Origin: Casuarina equisetifolia
Lineage: Eukaryota; Streptophyta; Magnoliopsida; Fagales; Casuarinaceae
DNA: 64,000 nt
Assembly: GCA_028551475.1 (NCBI GenBank)
Contig: CM052362.1
Coordinates: 23,790,021-23,854,020, forward strand
Reading direction: 5' to 3'
Position numbers and translations under genes: made by a program. Below the pieces are notes generated by a model. The model worked only from the letters and a program-made list of their open reading frames with translations, was not told the origin of the DNA and did not search any database. Position 1 is the stretch's first letter, and each line of letters opens with the position of its first letter. This document shows, piece by piece, positions 47,646-58,874 of this stretch.

Positions 47646-50600
47646 AGCCTAAGTTTTGATGGAGAGCATATTTGAGGCCACAAACAGCACGGTTCTATAT
47701 ACTAACTAATGAATTTATAGAACGATTTCCCACCACTCAAGGTTTTATATTTCGACATGTCAAAGGTCAAGTCTTATATTGAAAAGATCTGACTAAATTG
47801 AGAGTTTGAGGATCCTGTTAACAATTTTTCTTAAGAGATAAGAAAAAGGGAATCAGACCCAAATGAGATTTTTATGAGCAATTATTAGAGAAATCTTACC
47901 AGGAAAGCGCAAAACAAATCACTGCTACTCTCCACCTAGAGTCAGAAGAATAAGTACTTCTTTTGCAGCAGCAGATACACCTAGTCGCAGCATTTATAAT
48001 TATTTGAACCACCACAAGAGCAAGTGCTGCAGTTGTACCAAGATACATAGCAGGACTCACAGGGCATGTAGAACCAACGAGCGAAGAAAAGAGAACCTCA
48101 GGAGCCTGAGTAGAAAACGGTGGAAAGTTTTAGCGTTGCTTCTATTATAAAACTGATGATCAGAGGGGCAAAAGAACAAAAGTTAAAAAAACCCAAAACT
48201 TTCTTTTGTGTATGTTAGCAACGATCATGTTTGATATATGATCGTAGTTGTATTGATTAGAAGTCTATTAGAAGGCGTTACTATCATTTGGAATCTGAAA
48301 TGCGAACAAAGTAGGAAAGTGAACAGAAACAGAGAGAAATTTGCTGGCATAACTAATATTTGATACTTAAAAACGAAAAGGCAGAAAAAGGAACAAACCG
48401 AAACTGAAAGAGAACTGCGGAGAACAAACAATGGACTACAAAGAGGACACATACTAAAACATCTAGGTAAATATTATAATCCTTCCACTGCTGAGAAAAG
48501 GCTAGTGCGACACCAATTCAATCAAAAGGACGAGATATTGAAAGTTGGCTAGGCCCTGCAAGTATGCCCAAGAACTGGGGGAGAAGTTCAACTGCGTTCC
48601 ACCATATATACGCAAGGGCTGTGGATAACAATTTTTCACTTCAACAACTACTTCTTATCCACTGGTGTAGTGATTTGGCAAAGCTTTGATATGCGAAAGA
48701 GTTTTAATATTGATAACACTTAAAACAGGAATGGTATGTAAAGAAATAGATTAAAAACAGATGGAGTGAGAAAATGGATGTCACGTGTTGAAACTAAACT
48801 TGAAGAATTTTAGAAACCACTAGTCATAAAAGCTTAGATTTTGAGAAAGTGAGCTAACAATGTAGTGTCAAGCCTAAAATCATATTTTTGACACTTCCTC
48901 TCACATAAATGTACTCAGTAATGCTGAAATATATTCTAACAGAGGGGGTGACAAAGACAACTAATTCATGATAACGTGCTCCTAAACACCTCTTGAGAAG
49001 CTTAAGCCATTAGGATATGCACTGCAAGCTTAAAAGCTCAAAAATGTTGATATTATATGGGCATTGACAAAATTCCGTAGAGAGGAGCACCATTTGGCGG
49101 CAAAAGGCATGGGAGTCTCATTCAAGAAAGCAGAAAAAGGCATGTCTCTGTGGCAAGGACACAAATTAGGCAATTTCCCTTGTCACTTATGTTTTATTTT
49201 ATATAAGCAAACCAATATTGCCATGGTTCCTTTCGCCAAGAAATCTAGTGGTCTATATTTTAAATTCATACATGTGCAATCTTAGAAGATGCATAATGTC
49301 AAAATTCCTTAGAATAAGGTATGTATAAGCATAGCTGAAGATGGTCTAGGTCTATGAAAGGTCAAAGATTGGATAAAATTGCACTTAATGCCCAACAATA
49401 TGAGGGAAACAAGTTGTTTGGACTATAGTTGTGAATAAAATTTTTTCAATCAACTCATTTTGGAAAACTATCATTACCTAGGAGCCTAATGTCAATTGGT
49501 ATGGAATAATATGGTTTAAGTATGAATTCCATGGCATTCAATAATAGTGTGGCTAACAATCCAAAATCAACTATCTATAAGAGGTAAACTCCACTATTTT
49601 GAAAATTCTAGAGATAAAGGTTAGAGTTTATGCAATGCAACTAATGAATTCCATGCCACTAACGAATCCCATGCCAACCTTGTCTCAAAATTTCCATACT
49701 TAACTATATTCTAAGCCCAAATGGAGACTTTAATAAATATGACACCATTATATGTGTTATGGCATTCAAGGATTAGTTGACTCCATCATGCAACAAAAAA
49801 AAAAGTTTTTAAGTTATGAATACTAAATTTGTATTTGCATTGTTTTTTATATCATTTGGAACAAAAGAAACAATAAGATCTTTAGAATCAATATCTTTCT
49901 AAATATGTAACATTGAAGCCACCAATAGGCTTCTAAGAGATAAATTTTATTATGCCAAAAAAGTCCCCAATATGGCTGAAACTTGTATATATCTAATTTG
50001 ATATGATGTTGTGTTTGGTCTCATCATAGGAAGTGTCCCCATCCATCTTATGTTGATTATTATTATATATTAAAATTTACTTACTTAACAAAAAATATAT
50101 ATATATTTAAATTTTAAATGACTAAGGGATGACACCTAAGAACCAGTCCATCTTTGATTTAGTTGACGGCACCTGAGGGCTTACTGAATATATGCTGAGA
50201 GGTGAACACAAAGAAGTACATAAATGGAAAGAACCCATTTAGTAATCATGGGCAACATGCTAGTTTCTTCTTTTAAGTTGACGAATTGATTAAACCGAAT
50301 TAACTTTGTGACTAGTAAACCGACGTTTCAGGCTCCTTTAGACATAATTTAGTGAATTGATGCAAACAAGTAGTAGAGACAAATGAAATCTTTTTCATAT
50401 TCCCCGAGCATGCATTGAATATGATGGAGTTTATGCATTTTAGCACAAACGTAAATGCTCTTTTCCTTATAGATCTTGGAATAGGTGTGAAAGAAATGTT
50501 TGGTTGATAAACATCTGTGTGGCGGTACAATGAGCTTCGGAGGACTGTCAACAAGTTAAAAGATATGGGCTTTAAGACTACAGAAAGTAGGCTTGCTTAG

Positions 50601-51456
50601 TAGCTAAATCTCCTCAATATCTAGTTAAAAGCGAGATGCCAGACCAAACAGGCAAAAATGATAGATTATAAAAAGAGAAGGAAAAATAAGAACACGATTG
50701 GATACAGATCGCTTTGTAGTGTTTGGAGGAATCCTTTTTCTGCATTTAATGCTTCTTAAATAGGGCATTTCTTGTTAGATGAGGGGCCACCGCTATACAG
50801 CATTAACCTATTAGTGTTTTGCTGAAGCAGGTTTTCATGCATGTTTTGTTAATTTAGGCCTAGGTGACTCTCCAAAGACATCTCAAAGGGAGAGAGAAAC
50901 CACCTGTTAATAAGGCCAGAGAATTAAACATCCATATCCAGTATAGGACAATTATAATTCTCAATATGGACCCCCTCAATGTGGGACAAATCCATCAAGT
51001 TCATGGAGCAAACCCGAAGAAGAAGGCAACCCAAAAGCCCTACCTAAATATACCTACTTTGATACTATGTTAATCTAGGTCTAAATGACTTCCCAAAAGA
51101 CACATCTCAAAAAGATAGATGAATCACCCATAATAAGGCTAGAGAATCATCCATATCCTATGTAGGGCAATTATAATTACCATCACTTTTTTGTATGAAA
51201 AAGAAGAAAAATATGGAATCTCATGATGAAGGAAAAACAACAAGATGAAGGAAAAACAACAAGATGATGATCTTAAACATAACTTTTAAAGAATAAGCCA
51301 TAAGAAGAAGAAAAATCTAAGCAAAACCATATATTTAAGTATAGTATTTTGGTTTACCATATACGTTAGAGCCACTGCAGCAACAAAACCAGCACCAGCG
51401 GATATTAGTCCGAGGAGTCCCACGATGATGCATATCACTACGTGCTTTAGGTCCAT
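47222..51456 (-). CDS. DUF1218 membrane protein, array copy J (open, 175 aa, long intron 1)
   Basis: Exons proposed: 51456-51358, 48105-47900, 47444-47222, GT-AG and in phase. Exon 1 (MDLKHVVIC start, helix 1) ends in VAAVALTYM, having lost the FAAEA motif of the others. Exon 2 is the most canonical in the window: loop Cys GSTCPVSPAM, helix 2 (YLGTTAALALVVVQIII), TRCICCCKRS, and RVAVICFALSW. Exon 3: FTFVIALPLLLTG, loop Cys SSCNLVDPG, YGGALLSLTSVAL, helix 4, tail cut by TGA after EGIAM (copy H reads Gly there). The 3.25 kb intron 1 contains typical array intron sequence at 50.1-50.5 kb. Exon 1 may therefore be a left-over of another copy joined by deletion. Exons 2 and 3 clearly belong together; the link to exon 1 is inference. 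Confidence 0.55.
48540..49290. repeat. dispersed block, copy 1 (others at 53.22-53.99 and 58.02-58.35 kb)
   Basis: Landmarks ggctaggccc-gcaagtat, gggctgtggataacaatttttcacttcaac, gagcaccatttgg and gtctatattttaaattca. Within copy J intron 1. The 73-codon frame at 49064-49285 lies inside the repeat and is not kept in the other copies. Confidence 0.75.
49300..51340. other. rest of copy J intron 1
   Basis: No gene. 50.1-50.5 kb is array intron 1 sequence. At 50864-51180 there is an imperfect repeat (acatctcaaa-g-gaga, attataatt landmarks). Nothing else recognised. Confidence 0.5.
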
Positions 51457-51599
51457 AGTCTCTACCTCTATCTTGAAATTCTAAGTTTCTGTAGCTCCTT
51501 GTTTGAGAATACGTGATTCGTGGATTTATAATCGCCAAGATCATTAGACATGAAATGTACTTGATGTTGTTGGCCGACAAATAAAAACCAACTGCAATA

Positions 51600-52275
51600 T
51601 TTTGACCTTGTTTTCTTAAAAGTGAAATTCCGAGCACATTCTTTGATAAAACTCAAGAGCCAAGCATTGGAAAAAGATTCAAATATATTGTCATCAAGAG
51701 ACAACATGTGTGTTCGGGTTGTCCAAAAGAGAGAGAGAGAGAGAGAGAGAAGAATGATAGAATAAAACACAAATAAAAGAATCAAACTATTCCATTGACC
51801 TTAGATAAAAAAAAAACAAATGTATAAAGTTTTGGTCCAATAGATGAAAAGATATACAACCAGAATATCCTAATACCAGCCACGTGCAATCATTTTCTCA
51901 ACATTATTGGAATAGCAAGTTTGATTCAAAATGAAAAATAATGTAAGCTATTTACAAGAACCGCCTCCAATTGAACTTGTTTTCTTAATTGTGAAATTCC
52001 AAGAACGTTATTTGACAAAACGCAAGAGCCAAGCATTTGAAAAAGATTCAAATAGATTGCCATCAAGAGACAACATAAGTGTTTGGGTTATCCAAAAGAG
52101 AGAGTAAAGAATGATAAAATAAAACAGAAATGAAAGAATCGAACTACTCTATTGATGATTGGGTCTCGTTCATGGATAGAGGAAGAGTGCGTGCACTAGT
52201 GCGCCACGGCTTTCGCAGTTGATCAGATCAGACCAAAGCAACAAATGTACAAAACTTTGGTCCAATAGAACTGAG
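51600..52275. repeat. two-copy direct repeat, ~370 bp period
   Basis: 51600-51850 and about 51970-52275 share gtgaaattcc, caagagccaagcatt, agacaacat and tttggtccaatag landmarks in the same order. A (GA)n microsatellite at 51728-51751 is long in the first copy and short in the second. Confidence 0.75.
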
Positions 52276-52360
52276 GTTGTCCCATGGCTACCCCTCCTTG
52301 ATTGGGAGCAGAGGTAATGCCCAATGGGTCGCCCCTGTTCTTCGAGGAAGTCATGTTGAG

Positions 52361-52535
52361 TTAATAAATAAGACCAAGAGCCACACTTGCAAAGGACAAA
52401 AGGGCACCTCCAGCAAAGACCCCAGGTTTCACAAAATAGCAAGAATAGCTGCTAAAGTACATGTTTTCTTCACCACGTCGATCATTGAGTGCAGCACCAG
52501 TCAGCAGCAAAAGAAAAGCTATGACGAATGTGAAC
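52361..52535 (-). pseudogene. DUF1218 array copy K: last exon, most ancestral-looking
   Basis: After ctgcag the frame reads FTFVIAFLLLLTGAALNDRRG, then ENMYFSSYSCYFVKPGVFAGG and ALLSFASVALGLIY. This is very close to the canonical plant DUF1218 consensus. It stops at TAA (52361) where copies J and H have Tyr. After that single codon the same frame goes on (TSSKNRGDPLGITSAPNQGG, then MGQPQF) as in relatives. No exon 1 or 2 was found between 52.6 and 58.8 kb. So a conserved copy that lost its 5' exons and gained one nonsense codon. Confidence 0.8.
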
Positions 52536-52559
52536 CTGCAGACTGCAAAACAGACCATT

Positions 52560-53220
52560 CAAATCAAAAAGCGGTGTGAAATAGACCATTTCAAGTCAGA
52601 AAAGAAATGCAGTGTAAAAAAGATCACTGATGAAACATCCAACTATGCACTCCATTTGAAACAGTGTTCATTAGATTCAACTACTCTGCTTTTATGCAAC
52701 AGAGCAAAGGGGACATGGTGTGAAAGCAATTATTCATGCCATGACGAGGTGGAAATGCTTCACAAGAGCTAAGCATGACCATATTCTGTGTGATAGGATT
52801 CTTAAAATAGGTAACCTAGACGAGCACCTTCCGTCATAAAGAAAGCTTTATCTTTGGTTCAGAATCAAAACTAATAATCACGAGTAGTTCTGGCGGTTAT
52901 CCAATATTAGGTCTGTTGAATGCTGTGAATATGAGTATTCGTGCTAACAAGGAGTATGGGCCGGGATTAACCTAAAACAAAACAGTGAAGCAGCTTGTAA
53001 ACCAATATGCCACTCTTCTTCAATGTGCTCGAGAAAAGGTAGAAAGGGATTTCTTTGTATCTAGCTTAACAAGTGTCATGAATAGAGCAAATATTCATAT
53101 TTTAGAAGGCAGAAATACAACCAGAAATAAAAAGAAAACGAGACAAAAAAAATTAAACCATTGATGAGAAGAAATGGCAAACAGGTAGGTACAACTCCAA
53201 ATTAATAAGCGGTTACTTCT
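52560..53220. other. upstream of copy K, no gene seen
   Basis: Searched for exon 2 (NPAM / CICC / tcctg-gtaa) without success. Confidence 0.5.
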
Positions 53221-53221
53221 C

Positions 53222-54350
53222 AAGCTTGGCTAGGCCCAGCAAGTATACCCATGAATTAGCAGAGTTCAACTACGTTCCACCATAAATACTCAAGGGCTGT
53301 GGATAACAATTTTTCACTTCAACTACTTCTTATCCATTGGCTTAGGGATTTAGCTAAGCTTTGATATACTGATGGGTTTTAGTATTGATAACACTTAGAA
53401 CAGGAATGGTATGTAAATAAACAGATTAAACAGGAAAATGGAGTAAGAAAGGGGATGTCATGTGTGGAACCAAAACTTGAATTTTAGAAACCACTAGTTC
53501 CAAAAGCTTAGATTTTGGGAAAGTGGGCTAACAATGTAGTGTCAAGCTTACAAACACATTGATGACACTTCCTCTCACATAGAAGCCCCCTCAGTTATGT
53601 TAAAACATTTCTGGCCTTACATATGAACAAAATATATTTTAAAGTAAGGGGTTGACCAAGACAACTGATTCATGATAACATCCTACAATCACCTTCTAAA
53701 AAGTTTAGGCTGTTAAGAAATGCACTATAAAATTATCTGCTCAAAAATGCCGATGCTAAATGGACATTTAGAAAACTCTATGGAGATGAGCACCATTTGG
53801 TGTCAAGAGGCATGAGAGTCTCATTTTTAAAGTAAAAAAAGGCATGTCTCTAAGACAAGGATACAAATTAGACAGTTTTTCCTGTCACTTATATTTTATA
53901 TCATATGAGCAATCCAATATTTCCCCAGTTGCTTTTGTTGAATAATCCAATGGTCTCTAGTTTAAATTCATGTTGTGCAATTTAGATAATAAATTCTTTT
54001 TTTTTTGTTTTAAGTCTACGGACCTCACTGACACGTTTAACTTCATTGTGTAATTGTATAATAAAAGTTATTTCTGGAATGCCACGGTAAGGACATAGTG
54101 GGTGCACATGTTCCACCAACTTATTCTGAGTGCCCTACGTTTGAGCCATTTGTTGATGTGTGAACAGGAATTACCTACTATAATACTGTGATAAATTCTG
54201 ATTTAACAGTAAGCAGGCAAGTGACAAAGGACAGACCGAAGAATTGAACCGGGTGAATTCCCTGTTTGAAACTCAACTCAACTCAACTTTTATTACAACA
54301 CAAAAACACTTGCTACATAAAGCTACTATTACAATTTGGAAGTCCTCGTA
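53222..54350. repeat. dispersed block, copy 2
   Basis: Counterpart of 48540-49290, extended to 54350, where the aaaaacacttgc-t-att-acaa segment also matches 58500-58535. Confidence 0.7.
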
Positions 54351-54359
54351 CAACGTAAA

Positions 54360-56370
54360 GTCAAACAGAAAAACTGGCTAATGTGATGCGGGCTGATGAA
54401 ACAAACACATGGCCTTCCCGAAGGAACACAGTGAGAGATACGTTGTGAAAATGTCCTGCCCCATGCTTTACGCCAAATACTTAAAATAAACCATCCCTCC
54501 ATTTATGAGAAAGTGATGGTTACACACAAAACAAGTCAATAATGGCAAAAACAAATGTCACGGGTTTCAACCCAAAAGATTGACTTTGTTGAGAAGTATA
54601 ATCAAACTCCTTATAAATCTTTGTACTCTTATTCAATATAACAAATACCATCAATTCTCCTTATTGAATTAGGCCTCCCACTAGGCATGTGACATTTTTT
54701 CCCTTCCTTTGTAGCTTTGCGGCCCTCCTAACTACCTATATTTGATAGTTCTCACTCTTATGCATTGTGAAACAAATGTTATCAATCCCCTTTATTGGGC
54801 TGAGCCTTCCATTAGCCTATGACACAACAAAAAGACTTACGGAAGATCATCTTTTCCAAAAATCTTCAAAAGTTTCAACTACATAGCCTAGGCAACAAAC
54901 ACAATCAAAGGCGTTGAAAGTTCAAAATGCAATCCCTCAAACTATAAGATTGAGACAAGTATAATCACGGCAATGGAAAGTTGTTAAAGATTAAGAGCAT
55001 CAAGGAACCTATGCCACAAATAGGTTCCTTCCTACACGGCAGCGTGAGAGAGATAGATGTCCTAATACTGAAATTAATGTCCCCTCCATGAACTGAGAAG
55101 GCTTAACGCAAAGTCAAGCCCACCCACCAACGGGTCAGAGTGGAAGATAATTACATATCAATCCTGTGGAAGACAAAGCACATTAAATACCTCATCCCCC
55201 CCTTTGCTCCGAGGACACCTCATACGGCTAAATACGAGGGGGTTATTAGTGTTGGATTACAAAAAAAGTAAAGCCAGATTATAGTCAAAGATTCATTTAT
55301 ATTCTTTTGATCAGAATCTTTTTTTCAAAAGAATAATTCTTATTTTAAGAAAGTATTTGTTAAAAAGATTATTTTCTCAATTGGCTATCTTATAAAATGT
55401 TATAAATTTTTTTTTTTAACTCTTTGCAAATTTAGAGGGCTAATAGTACTAAAGCTTATCTAAAGTTAGGTTTCAACTTATTCTTTTTTAACAACATATG
55501 ATATGGCCATTTATTTTCCTAAAACTACTTTTTAAAATATAGATTCCTCTTATAAAATTCAGCATGTCAGTAACTATTTAAGTTCATTTAGAGACAATTC
55601 TGCATACCAAATGTCAACTTATTTTATTTTATTGCATACTCAAGAAAATATTTCCATCCTTATCTTTACTCCTAACAAAAAGAATGCATGAATATTCCAA
55701 GAAAAAATTATTTTTCCTTCCTTAGTTATAAAAACAAATAAGAAGATAATACTTTATGATGTACAGTTGATCTTAGTACTTTATTACAATTCTTACTTAA
55801 GACAGTATTTTAAATTATTATTCTTACCTTTATAGGCGATCGAAGCTCAAAATATCAATAGAGAAAAGATTTGCTTTTATCCTGGAGTCTTGAACGATTT
55901 ACTTTTCAATTTCTTGTTAGTATACCTTAAGCTCACATCCTTAAAGGTCATTATACAATAAAAAGGCTATCCTCCAAAAAATCCATAGTGACACTCTTTT
56001 CAAGTTGAAGTTGCTGTGGTATTTCCAAGGATATAGAATGGGACATGTGGTGATAAATGAAACCACAATGTACAAACCATGACAATAAGGAGAAACAACT
56101 TAGTGAGAAAAGAATGCGTTCCTTTGTCTTATTTGTTTAGTACCGTTCTCACACGCAAAGGTCATCAATCAAATCATTCGTGAGGCTCCCAAAAGACAAA
56201 ATACACGTCCAAGATAAGGTTTAGTTTTTGGTAGCCATGTCATTTGTGTCCCGTGACTTCTTTATTCTTTTGCTTCCCATAGCGTCCATCGTATTCTTTT
56301 TTTTGCAATATCGTTATGACAAAAAATAAAATAAAGAATCCACCGGCTAAGTGATTATAAAGCTGTACAA
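54360..56370. other. repeat-rich spacer, no intact gene
   Basis: 54.96-55.25 kb is the ctgagaaggctt-type segment found upstream of array exon 1s (B, D, I), and 55.95-56.28 kb matches 46.0-46.3 kb (ttcaagttg-agttg, caaaggt-atcaatcaaat). This is probably the orphaned 5' flank of copy K. No exon follows it. Confidence 0.6.
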
Positions 56371-56439
56371 CCTAAAACAATGAGTTCATCCACTTTTAAG
56401 AAACTACACAAAACTGTTTCTTTCATCTTGCTTGTTGTA

Positions 56440-56730
56440 TTGCTTTCACTTCCAAACACTAAATTTTTCTTGACAACTGAATATGTGACAAATCAAGATA
56501 AGTGAATTTAGATAGGTAACTAATCTCAAGTGGAATGCATTGATATTGAGATGAATACAAGTAAGATCGAGGAAAGATGAAAAAGAAAGTTCTCAAAGGG
56601 TACCTTGAAAACTAGAATTGGTAAGGTTCATTCCAATGACTCTTCCAACAGCATTGCAAGAAACACCAAACCACGTGGCTTATATGCAGGACCTTATACT
56701 TTAAGGATGAGTTTCTTCTAATGCTGAAGG
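56440..56730 (-). pseudogene. LRR receptor N-terminal relic
   Basis: Minus strand: TWFGVSCNAVGRVIGMNLTN and SSFQGTL, the N-terminal cap typical of MIK2-like LRR receptor kinases. After frameshifts follows LEISYLSKFTYLDLSH, one LRR, then stops. It lies on the opposite strand to the LRR array at 58.9 kb, so it is not simply its 5' part. Confidence 0.65.
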
Positions 56731-56734
56731 CAAG

Positions 56735-58015
56735 AGTTGTATGCTTGACTTGTCCTGAGGTACTATTTGAGAGGGTTCATTGCCAACACTACGACATTGG
56801 TGACTTCTGCGAGTGGTTTAGAAGGAAAACCACTCATTGAAGCTTTCAGTCTTTCTACTAAATACTTGACTGTTGCCTCAGGGGAATCCAATAGAAGTAC
56901 ATCACCCTCGTGCCTAACGTGCCCGCCGAAGTAGCATGATCAGGATGGTAAGCGAGTTGCTACGCTTCTTCCTTCTTCAGTATATGGTAAGCAAATAAAC
57001 AGGGTGGCATTATGTATGCCTAGACTAGAAAGTTCCTTTGGGTTAGGAGAGAGCTTCAAGATTCACTCGGCTACATATCTGCAGGATTAAGGGAAGAGGG
57101 ATGGACGAGTGTCCACCCGCTTGCAACCAATATGGACAAATAGTCTTAATTCGTCTTCTAATTAGGAAAGCAAAAGGCCAGATCAAGGGAAGCAATAGGC
57201 TGGGATTCCACATGGTGCTTCCTCTTTTTGCGATAGCTGCCAAATTGTCCTGTAGTTTGGTCTGCCAAATGCTCTGCGAGAAGATTTCAGACAAGGCTTA
57301 CAATCATGAGGATCTCATTAGGAGGAAATCACAGATCGATTCTACTCCTAATTGCACCAAAAATAAACTTGAAAATAAACTATATACGACTTTAATCAAA
57401 TGTCCCGGTCTGTTATTGTTCTAATTTTTTTTTCCCCCATATCATGTTGATATGTGTGCTATATGATTGCTTTGTCCCTATTTTTGCTCTAGCCCGTACA
57501 ACTTACATTAAGGGTGCTGATTTCAGCTTGTAGGGAGGCTCAATTTCCAATTCTCTCTTTCTTTCTTTCTTTCTTTCTTTCTTTTTTTTTTTTGTTTTTC
57601 ATTTTCGGTTCTTATATGGGTTGTTGGACGACTTTCCGAGGGCCACATTAAAGTGCTTGACTACATCCTGAGATACTATCTGGCAATTAACTGACAAAAT
57701 ATAAATGGAAGGGCACTCACAAGAGTTGTCTGCGCGAGGGCCATGCTTTGATGGCTTTGAAGTTATAACGGATGAATGTCACTGAAGAATTAGTATTCCT
57801 CTGGATCGTACCATTGTCAAGCATCACCTGCAGATTGTGAAGATGCTTATGACACTAGTAGGTCAGTTTTGGACTGCATTTTCTTTTTGTTTACTTGAGC
57901 ATTTTGAACGCTCATTTCTTAAACTATCAAAATGTATGTCTACTAAAGTAGTCAATAGCGACATCTTCCATGACAAGTCATAAGCGCTACACACATGCCT
58001 CATCTTCAACTGATA
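56735..58015. other. spacer, no gene recognised
   Basis: Overlapping frames at 57043-57424 on both strands have no domain I know. A (CTTT)n microsatellite and T-run lie at 57554-57600. Confidence 0.45.
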
Positions 58016-58019
58016 TTTA

Positions 58020-58550
58020 ATACTACAAACATATTGATGACACTTTCTCTCACATGGAGGAATATCTTAACGTAAGGAAATGTTATCCTGCAATTCACCT
58101 CCTAAAAAGCTTAAGCTATTAGGAAATGTTTCGTAAACTTATATGCTCCATGGAGATGAGCACCATTTGGTGGCAAGAGGCATGGGAGTCTCAAACCTGA
58201 AACAATAAAAAGGTATGTCTCTAAGGCAAGGACACAAATTAGGCAATTTTCTCTCACTGCTATCTTATATGAGCAAACCAATATTGTCCAATTGCTTTTG
58301 GTCTATATTTTAATTCATGCCTATATGGTTTAGATAATCAATTCTTTCTCACTGACAGGTATAACTTCGTCGAAGTTACTTCACCAATCTCCAACTGAGT
58401 GTGCTTAGTTTCAGCTATTTGTTGATACTATGATAAATTTCGATTTAACAGTGAGCAAGCAAAAGGACAAAGGACAAACTTTTATTTCAACAAAAAAACA
58501 CTTGCATGATTAAACTACCATTACAAATTTACATATTCATTAAAAAAAAC
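58020..58550. repeat. dispersed block, copy 3 (partial)
   Basis: Lacks the 5' part of the block but keeps gagatgagcaccatttgg, ggcatgggagtctc and the aaacacttgc end. Confidence 0.7.
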
Positions 58551-58874
58551 CTATTAAAGTTCATCTAGAGACAATTCTTAACTTATAAATTATTTTATAC
58601 TATAAGAAAATATTTTCATCCTTAATTTTACTCCTAACAAAAAGAATGCATAAATATTCCAAAAAACAAATTTCTTTCTTCCTTAGTTTAACTCTATTGG
58701 AGATGATTTACTCCATATTTCCAAGGATGGGATATTCGGTCTTTTTGTCTTATTTGTACCGTTCTCCCACACAAAAGTTATCAATCAAATCACCCATGAG
58801 GCTACCAAAAGAAAAAGTACACATCCAAGATAAGGTTTAGTTTTTTGTAGCCACTTCATTTGCAATGACCCCTA

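Noticed and set aside
51728..51751. (GA)n and (CTTT)n microsatellites considered as regulatory elements
   Set aside because: Ordinary simple repeats with no conserved position relative to a gene.
56380..56505. Plus-strand 41-codon ORF with a perfect-looking signal peptide (MSSSTFKKLHKTV...)
   Set aside because: It is antisense to a readable LRR of the minus-strand receptor relic (SYLSKFTYLDLS); antisense LRR codons often look hydrophobic.
57043..57424. Overlapping 83 and 107 codon ORFs on opposite strands
   Set aside because: No domain, no splice context and no repeat copy to test conservation.
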